Translations under genes and position numbers: made by a program
Assembly: GCA_964435475.1 (NCBI GenBank)
Contig: CAYSZB010000023.1
Span: 1 to 33,785, forward strand
Direction of reading: 5' to 3'
Length of the DNA: 33,785 bases
Origin: CAYSZB01 sp964435475
GTDB taxonomy: Bacteria > Chloroflexota > Anaerolineae > Anaerolineales > Anaerolineaceae
Notes under the pieces: model-generated
Seen by the model: only the letters and a program-made list of their open reading frames with translations
Database searches by the model: none
Told to the model about the DNA's origin: nothing
Shown: positions 7,050 to 15,091 of the stretch, piece by piece
Numbering within the stretch: the first letter of the stretch is position 1
Layout: each line of letters starts with the position of its first letter

Positions 7050-9230
7050 ATGTCACTGGGTAAATATGAAATAATCGAAGAACTGGGTCGGGGTGGCTTT
7101 GGCACTGTCTACAAAGCGCATGATACCGTCCTGGATGTGGATCGGGCATTAAAGGTATTGCATCCCACCCTGGTATCTGATGTCACCTTCCTCGACCGCT
7201 TCAAGCAGGAAGCCCGCCTGGCAGCCCGGCTGGATCATCCCAATATTGTCCCCGTCTATGATTATGGTGAGATAGATGGGCGTTTCTTCTTGGCAATGAA
7301 GTATATGCCGGGAGGATCGTTAAAAGATATCCTCAGGCAGGAAAAAAGGTTGGATGAAAAACGGGCGCAGGTGATCCTGAAGCAGGTATGCCAGGGGATG
7401 GCATATGCTCATCAACAGGGGATCGTGCATCGCGATCTCAAGCCGGGCAACATCCTGTTCGATCAGCAGGGAAATGCCTGCGTCAGTGACCTGGGATTTG
7501 CCAAATCATTGGGAACCTCGGCCAGTGCATCGCTGAGCTCTTCAGGGGGCATGGTTGGCACGCCGTCGTATATGGCACCGGAGATCTGGCGCGGAAAGCC
7601 GGCCACCCCAGCATCAGATGTGTACAGCCTGGCATGCATTTATTATGAGATGCTGACCGGCAAGGTGCTGTTTGATGGTGAAAGCCCGGCCGATATTGTC
7701 ACTAAGCATGTGGTGGATGGACCGCAGATCGAGAAAACGCTCCCCAAGGAGACAGTTACAGTCCTGGAAAAAGCGCTGGCTAAAGAACCTAAAAAGCGTT
7801 TTGGGGATATTGTGGCCTTCCTGCAGGCATTGAAGGAGCTGCGGGAACCTGTGGCAACATCTACGATTGGAATTCATGAAGAATCGTTTTCAGATCGGTC
7901 TAAACGGGCATCAGATTTATATCAGACTTCAAAAAATGTCTCCCAACCCGATACGGTCGTTGATAAAAACCAGGTTTCTTTATCGAGTAACGATCGAAGT
8001 GAATTACCTGCTGGTCAGAATAAAGACAGGCGACTTTCCAAAAAAATGATAATTGCCATAGCCATCATTGTTCCCATCCTGATTGGTGCCATGGCACCGA
8101 TTCTGTACAATACCTTTAAAAACGCCAGGCATTACAATTCTGCCATTGCCTTCGCACATGCCGCAGCAACTGATGCCCAGTCAACGGATGATCCTGATTT
8201 ACAACGTTTTAATTGGTATGCAGCGATTCAATATTCGTTGGTTGCTAAAAATTATCGTCAATCAGCTGAGATCGACCGTCTTGTATTGCAGGCTGAAACT
8301 GCGATCGATGCGTTGGATGGCGCAATCAGGCTTAATTACCAAACTGCTGTGGACGGGGAGCTGCCGGATGAAATGGTGATCAGCCGGGTCATCCCTGTTA
8401 ACTCCGATCTTTACCTCTTCGATTCGACAGGCGGGCAGATTGTCCACTTGATACCTGGCAGAGAGGCCTATACTGTAGACGACAGCTTTAGCTGTTTTTC
8501 GGGCACTTATTCAGGTGTCGTGGTTGGCGACCTGGTTGGGATGGTTTCAATAACAATCAATAATATCTATGAAACGCCGATCATGGCGATGGACAGCTCC
8601 GGCAACCTGTTGTTTTGTGCCCCGGGTATGAGCCCTCAGGCAGCCTCCCTGGTCCAACCTCAGGGAGGGATCGGGAACATTAAAAGTATTCTATATGATT
8701 CCTATTCTGGTCATTTATTTATCCTTGATCCGCGCTACAATGCCCTGTGGGTCTACTCTGGCTCTGATCTGCAGTTCACGGGTGAACCATATTCGCTCTT
8801 TACTTACTTCCCCATGGACTTGACAGCTGCCATTGATCTGGCTGTTAACGGCGATGAACTTTATATCCTGTTTGATGATGGTCACATGGCCACCTGTAAT
8901 GCCCCGGGGTTTACAGTTTCTCAGATCAACTGCATCAATCCCGCTCAAATCATCGACCCACGTGAGAATAGTCCTGCCATTGATTTCTTAAACCTGGAGC
9001 TCAGCCAATCATTGTTCATAACACCACCTGATCCATCTGTAATGTTGTTGGCTTCAGATACAGCCGAAATATTCCAACTTAATCGCCGCCTGGTTCTCAA
9101 TAGGATATATCGCGGCCGATTTGAAAAAGAGCTGGCAGAAGGTCAGGAAGCCACTGCCTTTGCTTTATCATCGAACCGCCTTGCGTTCCTGGCATTTGAA
9201 AATGAACTTTTTTATGCTGTGATCCCATAA
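7050..9230 (+). CDS. receptor Ser/Thr kinase with probable beta-propeller ectodomain
   Basis: A 726-residue protein. The kinase is at 7-265, with GRGGFG loop, K35, HRDLKPGN, and DLG instead of DFG (SDLGFAKS), then APEIW. A polar linker leads to one membrane helix at about 333-354. The extracellular 370 residues begin with a helical stretch rich in Ala (residues about 360-430). They continue with repeated beta units of the type LYLFDSTGGQIVHL, MAMDSSGNLLFC, LFILDPRYNALWVYSG and LYILFDDGHMATC, spaced like blades of a propeller. This is a pattern judgement; no family name is certain. The kinase part is almost a copy of the 4670 gene. Confidence 0.9.
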   Translation: MSLGKYEIIEELGRGGFGTVYKAHDTVLDVDRALKVLHPTLVSDVTFLDRFKQEARLAARLDHPNIVPVYDYGEIDGRFFLAMKYMPGGSLKDILRQEKRLDEKRAQVILKQVCQGMAYAHQQGIVHRDLKPGNILFDQQGNACVSDLGFAKSLGTSASASLSSSGGMVGTPSYMAPEIWRGKPATPASDVYSLACIYYEMLTGKVLFDGESPADIVTKHVVDGPQIEKTLPKETVTVLEKALAKEPKKRFGDIVAFLQALKELREPVATSTIGIHEESFSDRSKRASDLYQTSKNVSQPDTVVDKNQVSLSSNDRSELPAGQNKDRRLSKKMIIAIAIIVPILIGAMAPILYNTFKNARHYNSAIAFAHAAATDAQSTDDPDLQRFNWYAAIQYSLVAKNYRQSAEIDRLVLQAETAIDALDGAIRLNYQTAVDGELPDEMVISRVIPVNSDLYLFDSTGGQIVHLIPGREAYTVDDSFSCFSGTYSGVVVGDLVGMVSITINNIYETPIMAMDSSGNLLFCAPGMSPQAASLVQPQGGIGNIKSILYDSYSGHLFILDPRYNALWVYSGSDLQFTGEPYSLFTYFPMDLTAAIDLAVNGDELYILFDDGHMATCNAPGFTVSQINCINPAQIIDPRENSPAIDFLNLELSQSLFITPPDPSVMLLASDTAEIFQLNRRLVLNRIYRGRFEKELAEGQEATAFALSSNRLAFLAFENELFYAVIP

Positions 9231-9263
9231 TGAATCTGATATTAATTGGAAAACAGCAGAGGT

Positions 9264-9269
9264 TATAAT
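9264..9269 (+). promoter_or_regulatory. possible -10 element for the 9293 kinase
   Basis: TATAAT lies 23 bases before the ATG; the leader continues with GGGGTTTACCT, shared with the 4670 and 13205 leaders. No clear -35 box. It would allow this DGR-target gene, and perhaps the reverse transcriptase behind it, to be transcribed independently. Confidence 0.35.
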
Positions 9270-9292
9270 TCAATAAAACTTGGGGTTTACCT

Positions 9293-11275
9293 ATGCAGCT
9301 GGGTAAATATGAAATAATCGAAGAACTGGGTCATGGCGGCTTTGGCATCGTCTATAAAGCCAAAGACCTTGCCCTGGGTCGTGAGGTCGCCCTCAAGGTC
9401 CTGCATTCACAGCTTTCCGGTGACCTGGACTTCATTGACCGCTTCCGGCGCGAAGCCCGGAACCTGGCGCTATTGGAACACGCCAATATCGTTCCCATCC
9501 ATGACTTTGTCGAATTCGAGGGGCGCTACATCATCGCCATGCGTTATTTACCCGGCGGCAGCCTCGCCCAGCGGGTAAAAGAGCATGGCGCCATTCCCTT
9601 TGCTAAAATGCTGCCCATCATTGAACAGGTGGTTAATGGCCTTGCATACGCCCATTCCGAAGGGGTGATCCACCGCGATATCAAGCCGGCCAACATCCTC
9701 TTCGACAGGCAGGGCAACGCCATCCTGACCGATTTTGGTCTGGCAAAGGCAGCCTCAGGCGGCAGTATTTCCTTGACCTCGCTCGGTTTTGGTGCGGTGG
9801 TCGGCACGCCCAATTACATCGCCCCGGAGATCTGGGATGGCAAAGCGGTCACCCCGGCGGTGGACCAGTACAGCCTGGGCTGCGTGGTCTATGAGATGCT
9901 GACCGGGGAGAAATTGTTCGAGGGCGACAGCACCCAGGCCTTGATCGCCAAACACCTGGTGAAAGGTGCCCAATTGCCTGACAGGTGGCCGCAGGACGTG
10001 CCCGGCGGAATGACCAAAGTGTTAGCCAGAGCCCTGGCTAAGGAACCCGAAAAACGTTTTGGGGATATCACAGCCTTCCTGCAGGCGTTGCAGGCTCTCC
10101 AGGAACCGGGAGCAGCGCCTGGATTCAGAAGGTTTAGCAGAGCGACACGACAACAGGAGAAAAAGCACCGCCGGCAGAAGAACAGCGGGGCTGACCAGGT
10201 CATAAATGATGGTCTTGATCAACCTGTTGCAAGCCCTGCTCACCCCGGAGAAGCAAAACAGGAGAAGTCTTTGCCTTGGGAGCGGTTTTTCCGGAGAATC
10301 AGATCGTCCAATCTCTGGCCTTTCAGTTTAATGGTTGGGATTGGTGTCGTCCTGTTGATCGTTTTATTCATTGTGTTGTGGAAAAAGGTATCCCCCCCTG
10401 AAGCAGGGCTTGAAAAAGCGACCACCACCAACACGCAGGTGGTGATGAATACGGCAACCAGCACCGTCACATCAACGCCAACTGAAGAGCCGACCGAAAC
10501 GCCCACCCGGATCCCGACCAAAACAATGACACTGGAACCAACATTGGGCATCGGCTCAATCAAGGTGCGCGGGCGCGACGGCATGGAGATGGTATACGTG
10601 CCGGCAGGCAACTTCATGATGGGGAGCACTGAGAGCAGTAATGAGCAGCCGGTGCATGCGGTATACCTGGATGGGTACTGGATCGATAAGTATGAGGTAA
10701 CCAATGGGCAGTATGCCAAATGTGTGGCAGCGGGCGAGTGTGATCTACCGAATAGCAGCGAGTCGTATACACGGGACAGTTATTACGGGGACAGTACGTA
10801 TGCCAACTACCCGGTGATCTATGTCAGCTGGCATGATGCTGTGGATTACTGCCAGTGGGCAGGAGGGCGTTTGCCGAGTGAAGCGGAATGGGAGAAGGCG
10901 GCGCGGGGAGGAGAGGATGAGCGGACCTACCCATGGGGTGAAGGGATTGATAGCAATCGGGCGAACTATGACAGAAATGTAGGTGACACCACAGAAGTTG
11001 GCAGTTACCCGGGAGGCGCCAGTCCATACGGGGTGCTGGATATGGCGGGGAATGTCTGGGAATGGGTGCAGGACTGGTATGGTAGTAGTTATTATGGCAG
11101 CCAAACAGAGTGGGACAACCCGGCAGGACCGGCAAACGGAGATTACCGGGTTTTGCGCGGTGGTTCCTGGTTCAATGATGAGTGGGACCTGCGTGTCTCT
11201 TACCGGGGCGGCCTCGAACCAGTCAATTCGTACTACGATGTTGGCTTCCGGTGTGTCACCTCGCTTGTTCCTTAG
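9293..11275 (+). CDS. receptor Ser/Thr kinase with extracellular FGE/C-type-lectin-fold domain (DGR target 2)
   Basis: A 660-residue protein. The kinase is at 7-268 (GHGGFG, K35, HRDIKPAN, TDFGLAK, APEIW). A basic linker is followed by one membrane helix at about 341-363, a Thr/Pro-rich stalk at 375-420, and an FGE-sulfatase-like domain at 428-660 (MVYVPAGNFMMGS, LPSEAEWEKAARGG, YGVLDMAGNVWEW, RGGSW...GFRCV). Residues 620-658 are VR2. No cysteine occurs after RGGSW until GFRCV, so FGE catalysis is not expected. The gene sits directly before the reverse transcriptase, the usual place for a DGR target. Its FGE-coding part is very similar in nucleotides to that of the truncated kinase at the window's right end. 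Confidence 0.95.
   Translation: MQLGKYEIIEELGHGGFGIVYKAKDLALGREVALKVLHSQLSGDLDFIDRFRREARNLALLEHANIVPIHDFVEFEGRYIIAMRYLPGGSLAQRVKEHGAIPFAKMLPIIEQVVNGLAYAHSEGVIHRDIKPANILFDRQGNAILTDFGLAKAASGGSISLTSLGFGAVVGTPNYIAPEIWDGKAVTPAVDQYSLGCVVYEMLTGEKLFEGDSTQALIAKHLVKGAQLPDRWPQDVPGGMTKVLARALAKEPEKRFGDITAFLQALQALQEPGAAPGFRRFSRATRQQEKKHRRQKNSGADQVINDGLDQPVASPAHPGEAKQEKSLPWERFFRRIRSSNLWPFSLMVGIGVVLLIVLFIVLWKKVSPPEAGLEKATTTNTQVVMNTATSTVTSTPTEEPTETPTRIPTKTMTLEPTLGIGSIKVRGRDGMEMVYVPAGNFMMGSTESSNEQPVHAVYLDGYWIDKYEVTNGQYAKCVAAGECDLPNSSESYTRDSYYGDSTYANYPVIYVSWHDAVDYCQWAGGRLPSEAEWEKAARGGEDERTYPWGEGIDSNRANYDRNVGDTTEVGSYPGGASPYGVLDMAGNVWEWVQDWYGSSYYGSQTEWDNPAGPANGDYRVLRGGSWFNDEWDLRVSYRGGLEPVNSYYDVGFRCVTSLVP
11150..11266 (+). 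repeat. DGR variable repeat VR2
   Basis: 117 bases aligned without gaps to the TR at 12803-12919. I count 21 differences, and every one lies at a TR adenine (for example AAC to TTC, TAC, GAC, GGC or CTC; GAC to GTC; ACG to TCG). All other positions are identical. That is the signature of adenine-specific mutagenic retrohoming. VR2 encodes the C-terminal residues of the 9293 kinase ectodomain. Confidence 0.97.
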
Positions 11276-11314
11276 GTTTCTGGAATCCTGGATTCTGGAT
11301 TCCTGCAGGGGAGT

Positions 11315-11338
11315 TTGAGGGGGTTATGACCCCCTCAA
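11315..11338 (+). promoter_or_regulatory. post-VR2 hairpin / cruciform
   Basis: TTGAGGGGGT and ACCCCCTCAA form a perfect 10-bp stem with loop TATG, 48 bases after VR2. The stem is identical to the one behind VR1 and only the loop differs. The intervening flank (CTGCAGGGGAGT and the CTGGATT repeats) is also conserved. A smaller inverted repeat, GGAATCC/GGATTCC, lies at 11282-11303. Absence of a U-run argues against a terminator. Confidence 0.75.
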
Positions 11339-11363
11339 GACCGCTGGAAATAGGTGACAATAG

Positions 11364-12434
11364 ATGACTGAACAGATTCTTTGGGACAAATTGGTTTCTC
11401 TGGACAACCTTTTTTTGGCTTTTCATAAGGCGGCTTTGGGTAAGCGTGCCAAGGCCAGCGTGGCAAATTATGAATTCTACCTGGAAGAAAACATTTTCAA
11501 TTTGCAGGATGAACTGATCTCGGGAATGTATAGCCATAGTCCCTATCATAGTTTTACCATCCATGATCCAAAGAAACGCCTGATCAGTGCTGCAACCTTC
11601 AGGGACCGCGTGGTGCACCACGCCCTGGTGAATGTGATCGAACCGCTCTTTGAACCTAGGTTTATATATGACAGCTATGCCAACCGGGTTGGCAAGGGGA
11701 CGCATAGGGCACTTGACCGCTGCTCGCGGTTTCTGAGACGCTATCCTTACTACTTGCAGCTGGATATCAGCCAATATTTTCCATCCATCGATCACCAGGT
11801 TATGCTGCAGACGCTACAGCATGTGATCAGGGACCAGAAGGTTCTTGACCTGTGTACCCTGATTTTACGTAGTGGTGAGAATATCCTGGACTCGGAATAC
11901 GAGATGACCTGGTTCCCTGGGGATGACCTGCTGGCTGCCCTCAGGCTACGGGGACTGCCGATCGGCAACATGACCTCCCAGTTCTGGGCGAATGTCTACC
12001 TGGACCCTCTCGACCAGTACATTAAGCGGACGTTGAAATGTAAGGCCTACCTGCGTTATGTGGATGACATGGTCCTTTTTGCTGACACCAAGCAGGAACT
12101 GCATGCTCATCTGGGTGCCATCATCAAAAAGCTGGAAAAATTGCGCTTGACCATCCATGCCGGACGTGCCCAGGTGACCCCATCACGCCATGGGATCACC
12201 TTCCTGGGGTTCCGCCTGTTCCCTACCCACCGCAGGTTAAAACGTGAGAAGGTGGTTATGGCAATATCGCACATAAAAGCATCGTATAACCAGTTATGCC
12301 ATGGGATGATCAGCGCACAAACCTTTGATGCCAGGCTGCAAGGCTGGATCAACCATGCCTGTCATGGAGACACCTGGGGGTTGCGGCGGGCTGTTCTTCG
12401 ACAGATCGGGATCCTGGCAGATCACTATGCCTGA
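11364..12434 (+). CDS. DGR reverse transcriptase
   Basis: A 356-residue retroelement-type reverse transcriptase. Palm motifs are present: LDISQYFPSID at 133-143 with the first catalytic Asp (D134), and RYVDDM at 231-236 with the catalytic Asp pair. Between them LPIGNMTSQ at 198-206 carries the GxxxSQ form that marks DGR enzymes, in place of the QGxxxSP of retroviruses and group II introns. There is no maturase or endonuclease domain. The length fits the DGR family. It copies the TR-containing RNA with adenine-specific errors. It lies 88 bases after the VR2 kinase and overlaps avd by eight bases, so the two are coupled. A weak ribosome site (AGGTG) precedes the ATG. Confidence 0.97.
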   Translation: MTEQILWDKLVSLDNLFLAFHKAALGKRAKASVANYEFYLEENIFNLQDELISGMYSHSPYHSFTIHDPKKRLISAATFRDRVVHHALVNVIEPLFEPRFIYDSYANRVGKGTHRALDRCSRFLRRYPYYLQLDISQYFPSIDHQVMLQTLQHVIRDQKVLDLCTLILRSGENILDSEYEMTWFPGDDLLAALRLRGLPIGNMTSQFWANVYLDPLDQYIKRTLKCKAYLRYVDDMVLFADTKQELHAHLGAIIKKLEKLRLTIHAGRAQVTPSRHGITFLGFRLFPTHRRLKREKVVMAISHIKASYNQLCHGMISAQTFDARLQGWINHACHGDTWGLRRAVLRQIGILADHYA

Positions 12435-12780
12435 GATGAAAGAATCACCGATTTTTAGCAAAACCTATGATCTGCTGCTCTGGATCAATAGCCATACGGG
12501 GCATTTCCCCAAGAGCGAACGTTTCAGGTTAGCCAAACGTATCGAGGATGCTGCCTTTAATTTTCACGATGCAATTCTCAGGGCAACAGGATCTGCAGCA
12601 GATAGCAATGCCTTGGCACAAGCCGATCATGAACTGATGCGCCTGAAGTTCCTGTTACGGTTATCAAAGGACAGCCACCTGACAAACCAATCCCAATATG
12701 AGCATTGCATGCGCATGCTGGTTGAGATAGGAAGACTGTTAGGGGCTTGGATGAAGCACTTTAATCAGTCTGAGGACTGA
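12427..12780 (+). CDS. avd: DGR accessory protein Avd (four-helix bundle)
   Basis: A 117-residue, mostly helical protein resembling the Avd family, which forms a pentameric four-helix-bundle barrel binding the reverse transcriptase and the template RNA. Typical features are the N-terminal PIFSKTYDLLLWINSHTGHFPKSER segment pattern (residues about 8-32), a basic surface (RFRLAKRIEDAAF) and a second helical pair ending GRLLGAWMKH. The ATG at 12427 overlaps the reverse transcriptase stop in another frame. A further ATG at 12436 is possible. The same frame stays open upstream into the reverse transcriptase gene, but that extension is a shadow. The TR begins 22 bases after the stop. Confidence 0.92.
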   Translation: MPEMKESPIFSKTYDLLLWINSHTGHFPKSERFRLAKRIEDAAFNFHDAILRATGSAADSNALAQADHELMRLKFLLRLSKDSHLTNQSQYEHCMRMLVEIGRLLGAWMKHFNQSED

Positions 12781-12781
12781 T
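12764..12781 (+). other. hairpin overlapping the avd stop, just before the TR
   Basis: ATCAGTC and GACTGAT form a 7-bp stem with loop TGAG, ending 21 bases before the TR. It may delimit or fold the 5' part of the template RNA, which in the BPP-1 system includes the end of avd. Function is inferred from position only. Confidence 0.45.
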
Positions 12782-12802
12782 CATTGTGGGGGGCGCCAGG
12801 TG

Positions 12803-12919
12803 AATTTGCGCGGTGGTTCCTGGAACAATAATGAGAGGAACCTGCGTGTCTCTAACCGGAACAACAACGAACCAGACAATACGAACAACAATATTGGCTT
12901 CCGGTGTGTCACATCGCTT
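12803..12919 (+). repeat. DGR template repeat TR
   Basis: This 117-base non-coding template is rich in AAC and AAT codons (36 adenines by my count), concentrated at the positions that vary in VR1 and VR2. Read in the VR frame, every adenine-containing codon is of a type (AAY, ACG, ACA, AGG, ATT, GAR, GAC, CCA) that cannot become a stop when adenines are changed. This is the hallmark of an evolved DGR template. Invariant ends TTGCGCGGTGGTTCC and GGCTTCCGGTGTGTCAC provide the priming and homing homology. A reading frame does run through it, but it is best seen as incidental. Confidence 0.97.
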
Positions 12920-13076
12920 TCTATTTTTGATAATTATCAACTAGCCGGGATCCTGGGTGCCAATTACATCACCCAGGGAGTGCTGTTGAAAGCGAGCGCT
13001 GGCTGTCCCTGCCCGAGATGGGCGAACATTAAGAATGCCTGCCATCCTGGTACCTATTTGACTTGATGGCAGGCAT
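12920..13076 (+). ncRNA. structured spacer 3' of the TR, probable part of the DGR template RNA
   Basis: This non-coding stretch holds three inverted repeats: the palindrome TTGATAATTATCAA (12927-12940), an 8-bp stem CCTGGGTG/CACCCAGG (12952-12959 and 12970-12977), and a perfect 12-bp stem ATGCCTGCCATC/GATGGCAGGCAT (13035-13046 and 13065-13076) with an 18-base loop. In BPP-1 the RNA just 3' of the TR folds and primes cDNA synthesis, and I infer the same here. No U-run follows the last stem, so a simple terminator is less likely. From 13077 to 13164 nothing else is recognised. Confidence 0.55.
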
Positions 13077-13164
13077 GATCAGTCCATAGCGTTGAGCTAG
13101 CGTGTCAGAAGAAAAGGAGATCTAAAGATTAATGCTAACAAAGTTGTGTAGGAGCCTCATGGGA

Positions 13165-13170
13165 TATAAT
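13165..13170 (+). promoter_or_regulatory. possible -10 element for the 13205 kinase
   Basis: TATAAT lies 34 bases before the ATG, followed by the AGGGGTAGACCT leader like those at 4670 and 9293. No clear -35 box. It would separate expression of this kinase from the DGR. Confidence 0.35.
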
Positions 13171-13204
13171 TAGTCAGATTTCTATTTGATATAGGGGTAG
13201 ACCT

Positions 13205-14917
13205 ATGCAGCTTGGCAAATACGAAATTATCGAAGAACTGGGTAAGGGTGGCTTTGGCATCGTTTACAAAGCCCATGATCAAACCCTGGGGCGTGATGTC
13301 GCCCTCAAGGTGCTGCACCCCCAGCTGGCAGCCGATATGGACTTCGTGGAGCGCTTCCGGATTGAGGCCCACAGCCTGGCGGTCCTGGAGCAAGCCAACA
13401 TCGTACCGATCTATGATTTTGGTGAAGCCGAAGGCCGGTTCTTTATTGCCATGCGCTACCTGCCGGGCGGCAACCTTGCCCAGCGCATCCAAAAGACTGG
13501 TGGAATACCGTTTGATGAAGCGCTGAATATCTTCAACCAGGTGTGTGACGGGTTAAGCTATGCCCACCGCAAAGGGATCATCCACCGCGATATCAAACCG
13601 GCTAACATCCTGTTTGACGAGGAGGGGCATGCGGTGATCACCGATTTTGGGCTGGCGAAGGTAGCGCAGATGGCCAGTGCCGCTTCGACGTCAATGAGCG
13701 GCAGTGGTGTGGGGACGCCCTACTACAAGGCACCCGAGATCTGGCGGGGCGAGAAAGCCGGACCTGCCACAGATCAATACAGCCTGGCCTGTGTGCTTTC
13801 CGAGATGTTGAGTGGGAAGATTCTGTTTGATGGCGAAACGACCCCGGCGATCATGCTCAAGCACTTTGAACCGGTGAAATTCCCGGCTGAATGGTCAGCG
13901 GGTATCCCGGCAGGCGTGAATGAGGTCCTGGTAAAAGCGCTTGAAAAGGATCCAACGTTACGCTATCCAAACCTGGATGAAATGCGGGCTGCCTTTATTC
14001 GTTTGCATGAACCAGCTGGAGTAATAAATCACCAGGTTGTTGTTCCAGTGGCGGAAAAAGAAAGAATTAACACACCTCTTCAAAACAAGGCGAAAACTGA
14101 CGTCAAGAAGACCAACAAAACAATTGACCATGCAAAAATAACTAACCTGCTGACCAGGTGGTTACCCTGGGGATTGATCGCTGTCCTGGGGATTGCGGTA
14201 CTGGTTTTGGCCATAACGAAAACCACTCCAGGTTCACGAGCCATTGATGAATCGGTTCCGGCACCCACTGAAACATCGACTCCTACACAATCCCCCACCC
14301 ATACCCAGACACCGACCCCCACGATCACGCCAAGCCCAACGCCTACCCAAACACTGACTCCTCAGCCATCTCCGACAGATACGGTTGAACCAACAGCAAC
14401 GGCAACCCGTCTGCCAGCAGGCACTTTCCTGATGCCTGATTATGTGGGGCGTTCTATTTGGGATGTCTATGATAATGATTTAAGCAGTAAAAAGGTATAT
14501 TTTGCGCCGAGATATCATGCTGGTGAACTTGGTGAGATCGTCGAGCAAAGTATTCAACCGGGGAAGTTGGTTAAAGATGAAGACCTCCTCGTGATTACCA
14601 TCAGCGTTAATGATTCTGTAGTTAGTTTGAAACCGGAAAATTTTAACAAAGGCACATTCATTTTAACTTACTATAAAGGCTGTGTTAGTAATTACTCTTA
14701 TTTTTCTCAGAACCCCGAATTGTGTAACATATCAACCATCTTAAAAGATGGAATTGATTATTCTGTAATTAATCCTGATCTTCCACAATTTTACAAAATC
14801 ATGGAAAGTGGCAGGTATTATATTACTTATGGCTGTATTCTCAATATTCAGTGGGCTCAAAAATATAATTATTATTGTTCTCCTAGAGAATTCTACATGT
14901 ATGTATTAACTCAATGA
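13205..14917 (+). CDS. receptor Ser/Thr kinase with PASTA-like ectodomain
   Basis: A 570-residue protein. The kinase is at 7-268 (GKGGFG, K35, HRDIKPAN, TDFGLAK, APEIW). One membrane helix lies at about 319-338, then a Thr/Pro-rich stalk at 350-402. Residues about 409-468 look like one PASTA repeat (MPDYVGRSIWDVYDND ... GEIVEQSIQPGKLV ... LLVITISV); such repeats bind cell-wall fragments in PknB-type kinases. The final 100 residues, with four cysteines and many tyrosines, are not recognised and are coded by more AT-rich DNA than the rest, possibly a recent acquisition. Its N-terminal half is a close paralogue of the 2767 kinase (LAADxDFVERFR, LPGGNLAQRIQKT). Confidence 0.9.
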   Translation: MQLGKYEIIEELGKGGFGIVYKAHDQTLGRDVALKVLHPQLAADMDFVERFRIEAHSLAVLEQANIVPIYDFGEAEGRFFIAMRYLPGGNLAQRIQKTGGIPFDEALNIFNQVCDGLSYAHRKGIIHRDIKPANILFDEEGHAVITDFGLAKVAQMASAASTSMSGSGVGTPYYKAPEIWRGEKAGPATDQYSLACVLSEMLSGKILFDGETTPAIMLKHFEPVKFPAEWSAGIPAGVNEVLVKALEKDPTLRYPNLDEMRAAFIRLHEPAGVINHQVVVPVAEKERINTPLQNKAKTDVKKTNKTIDHAKITNLLTRWLPWGLIAVLGIAVLVLAITKTTPGSRAIDESVPAPTETSTPTQSPTHTQTPTPTITPSPTPTQTLTPQPSPTDTVEPTATATRLPAGTFLMPDYVGRSIWDVYDNDLSSKKVYFAPRYHAGELGEIVEQSIQPGKLVKDEDLLVITISVNDSVVSLKPENFNKGTFILTYYKGCVSNYSYFSQNPELCNISTILKDGIDYSVINPDLPQFYKIMESGRYYITYGCILNIQWAQKYNYYCSPREFYMYVLTQ

Positions 14918-15017
14918 TTCGCAATAACCCTTTAAGGAAAGCTTAATAACACCTGAAATATATTTCATAAACAATTGATTGGAAATGTACAATTTTATTC
15001 ACTTATATTCATAATCC

Positions 15018-15045
15018 TTGACAATATAGGAATTTAATGTACAAT
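15018..15045 (+). promoter_or_regulatory. sigma-70-type promoter of the ESCRT-like operon
   Basis: TTGACA (15018-15023), a 16-base spacer and TACAAT (15040-15045) form the best promoter seen in the window. The start point would fall near 15051, upstream of the ATG at 15092. It drives a series of co-directional genes with mostly short gaps. The -10 box lies inside the TGTACA array, so a bound repressor would block it. Confidence 0.7.
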
Positions 15046-15065
15046 AATGTACATAGAAGTACAAA
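15036..15065 (+). promoter_or_regulatory. tandem TGTACA operator array
   Basis: Three direct decamers in register read AATGTACAAT, AATGTACATA and GAAGTACAAA, so the palindromic core recurs every 10 bp on one face of the helix. A further exact AATGTACAAT stands at 14984-14993. The array covers the -10 box and start point. The likely binder is the HTH protein encoded next, giving autoregulation; that pairing is inferred. Confidence 0.65.
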
Positions 15066-15091
15066 TGGAATTCGATAAGAAGGCAGGAATT

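Noticed and set aside
12800..13066. An 88-codon frame with GTG start running through the TR
   Set aside because: It reads the TR in the VR frame by descent from the target genes. The part after the TR has no family resemblance, and the region fits a non-coding template and structured spacer better.
13132..13173. A 13-codon mini-gene after an AAGGAG-like site between the TR spacer and the 13205 kinase
   Set aside because: Ribosome-site spacing is long, the peptide has no recognisable feature, and its end overlaps the TATAAT element.
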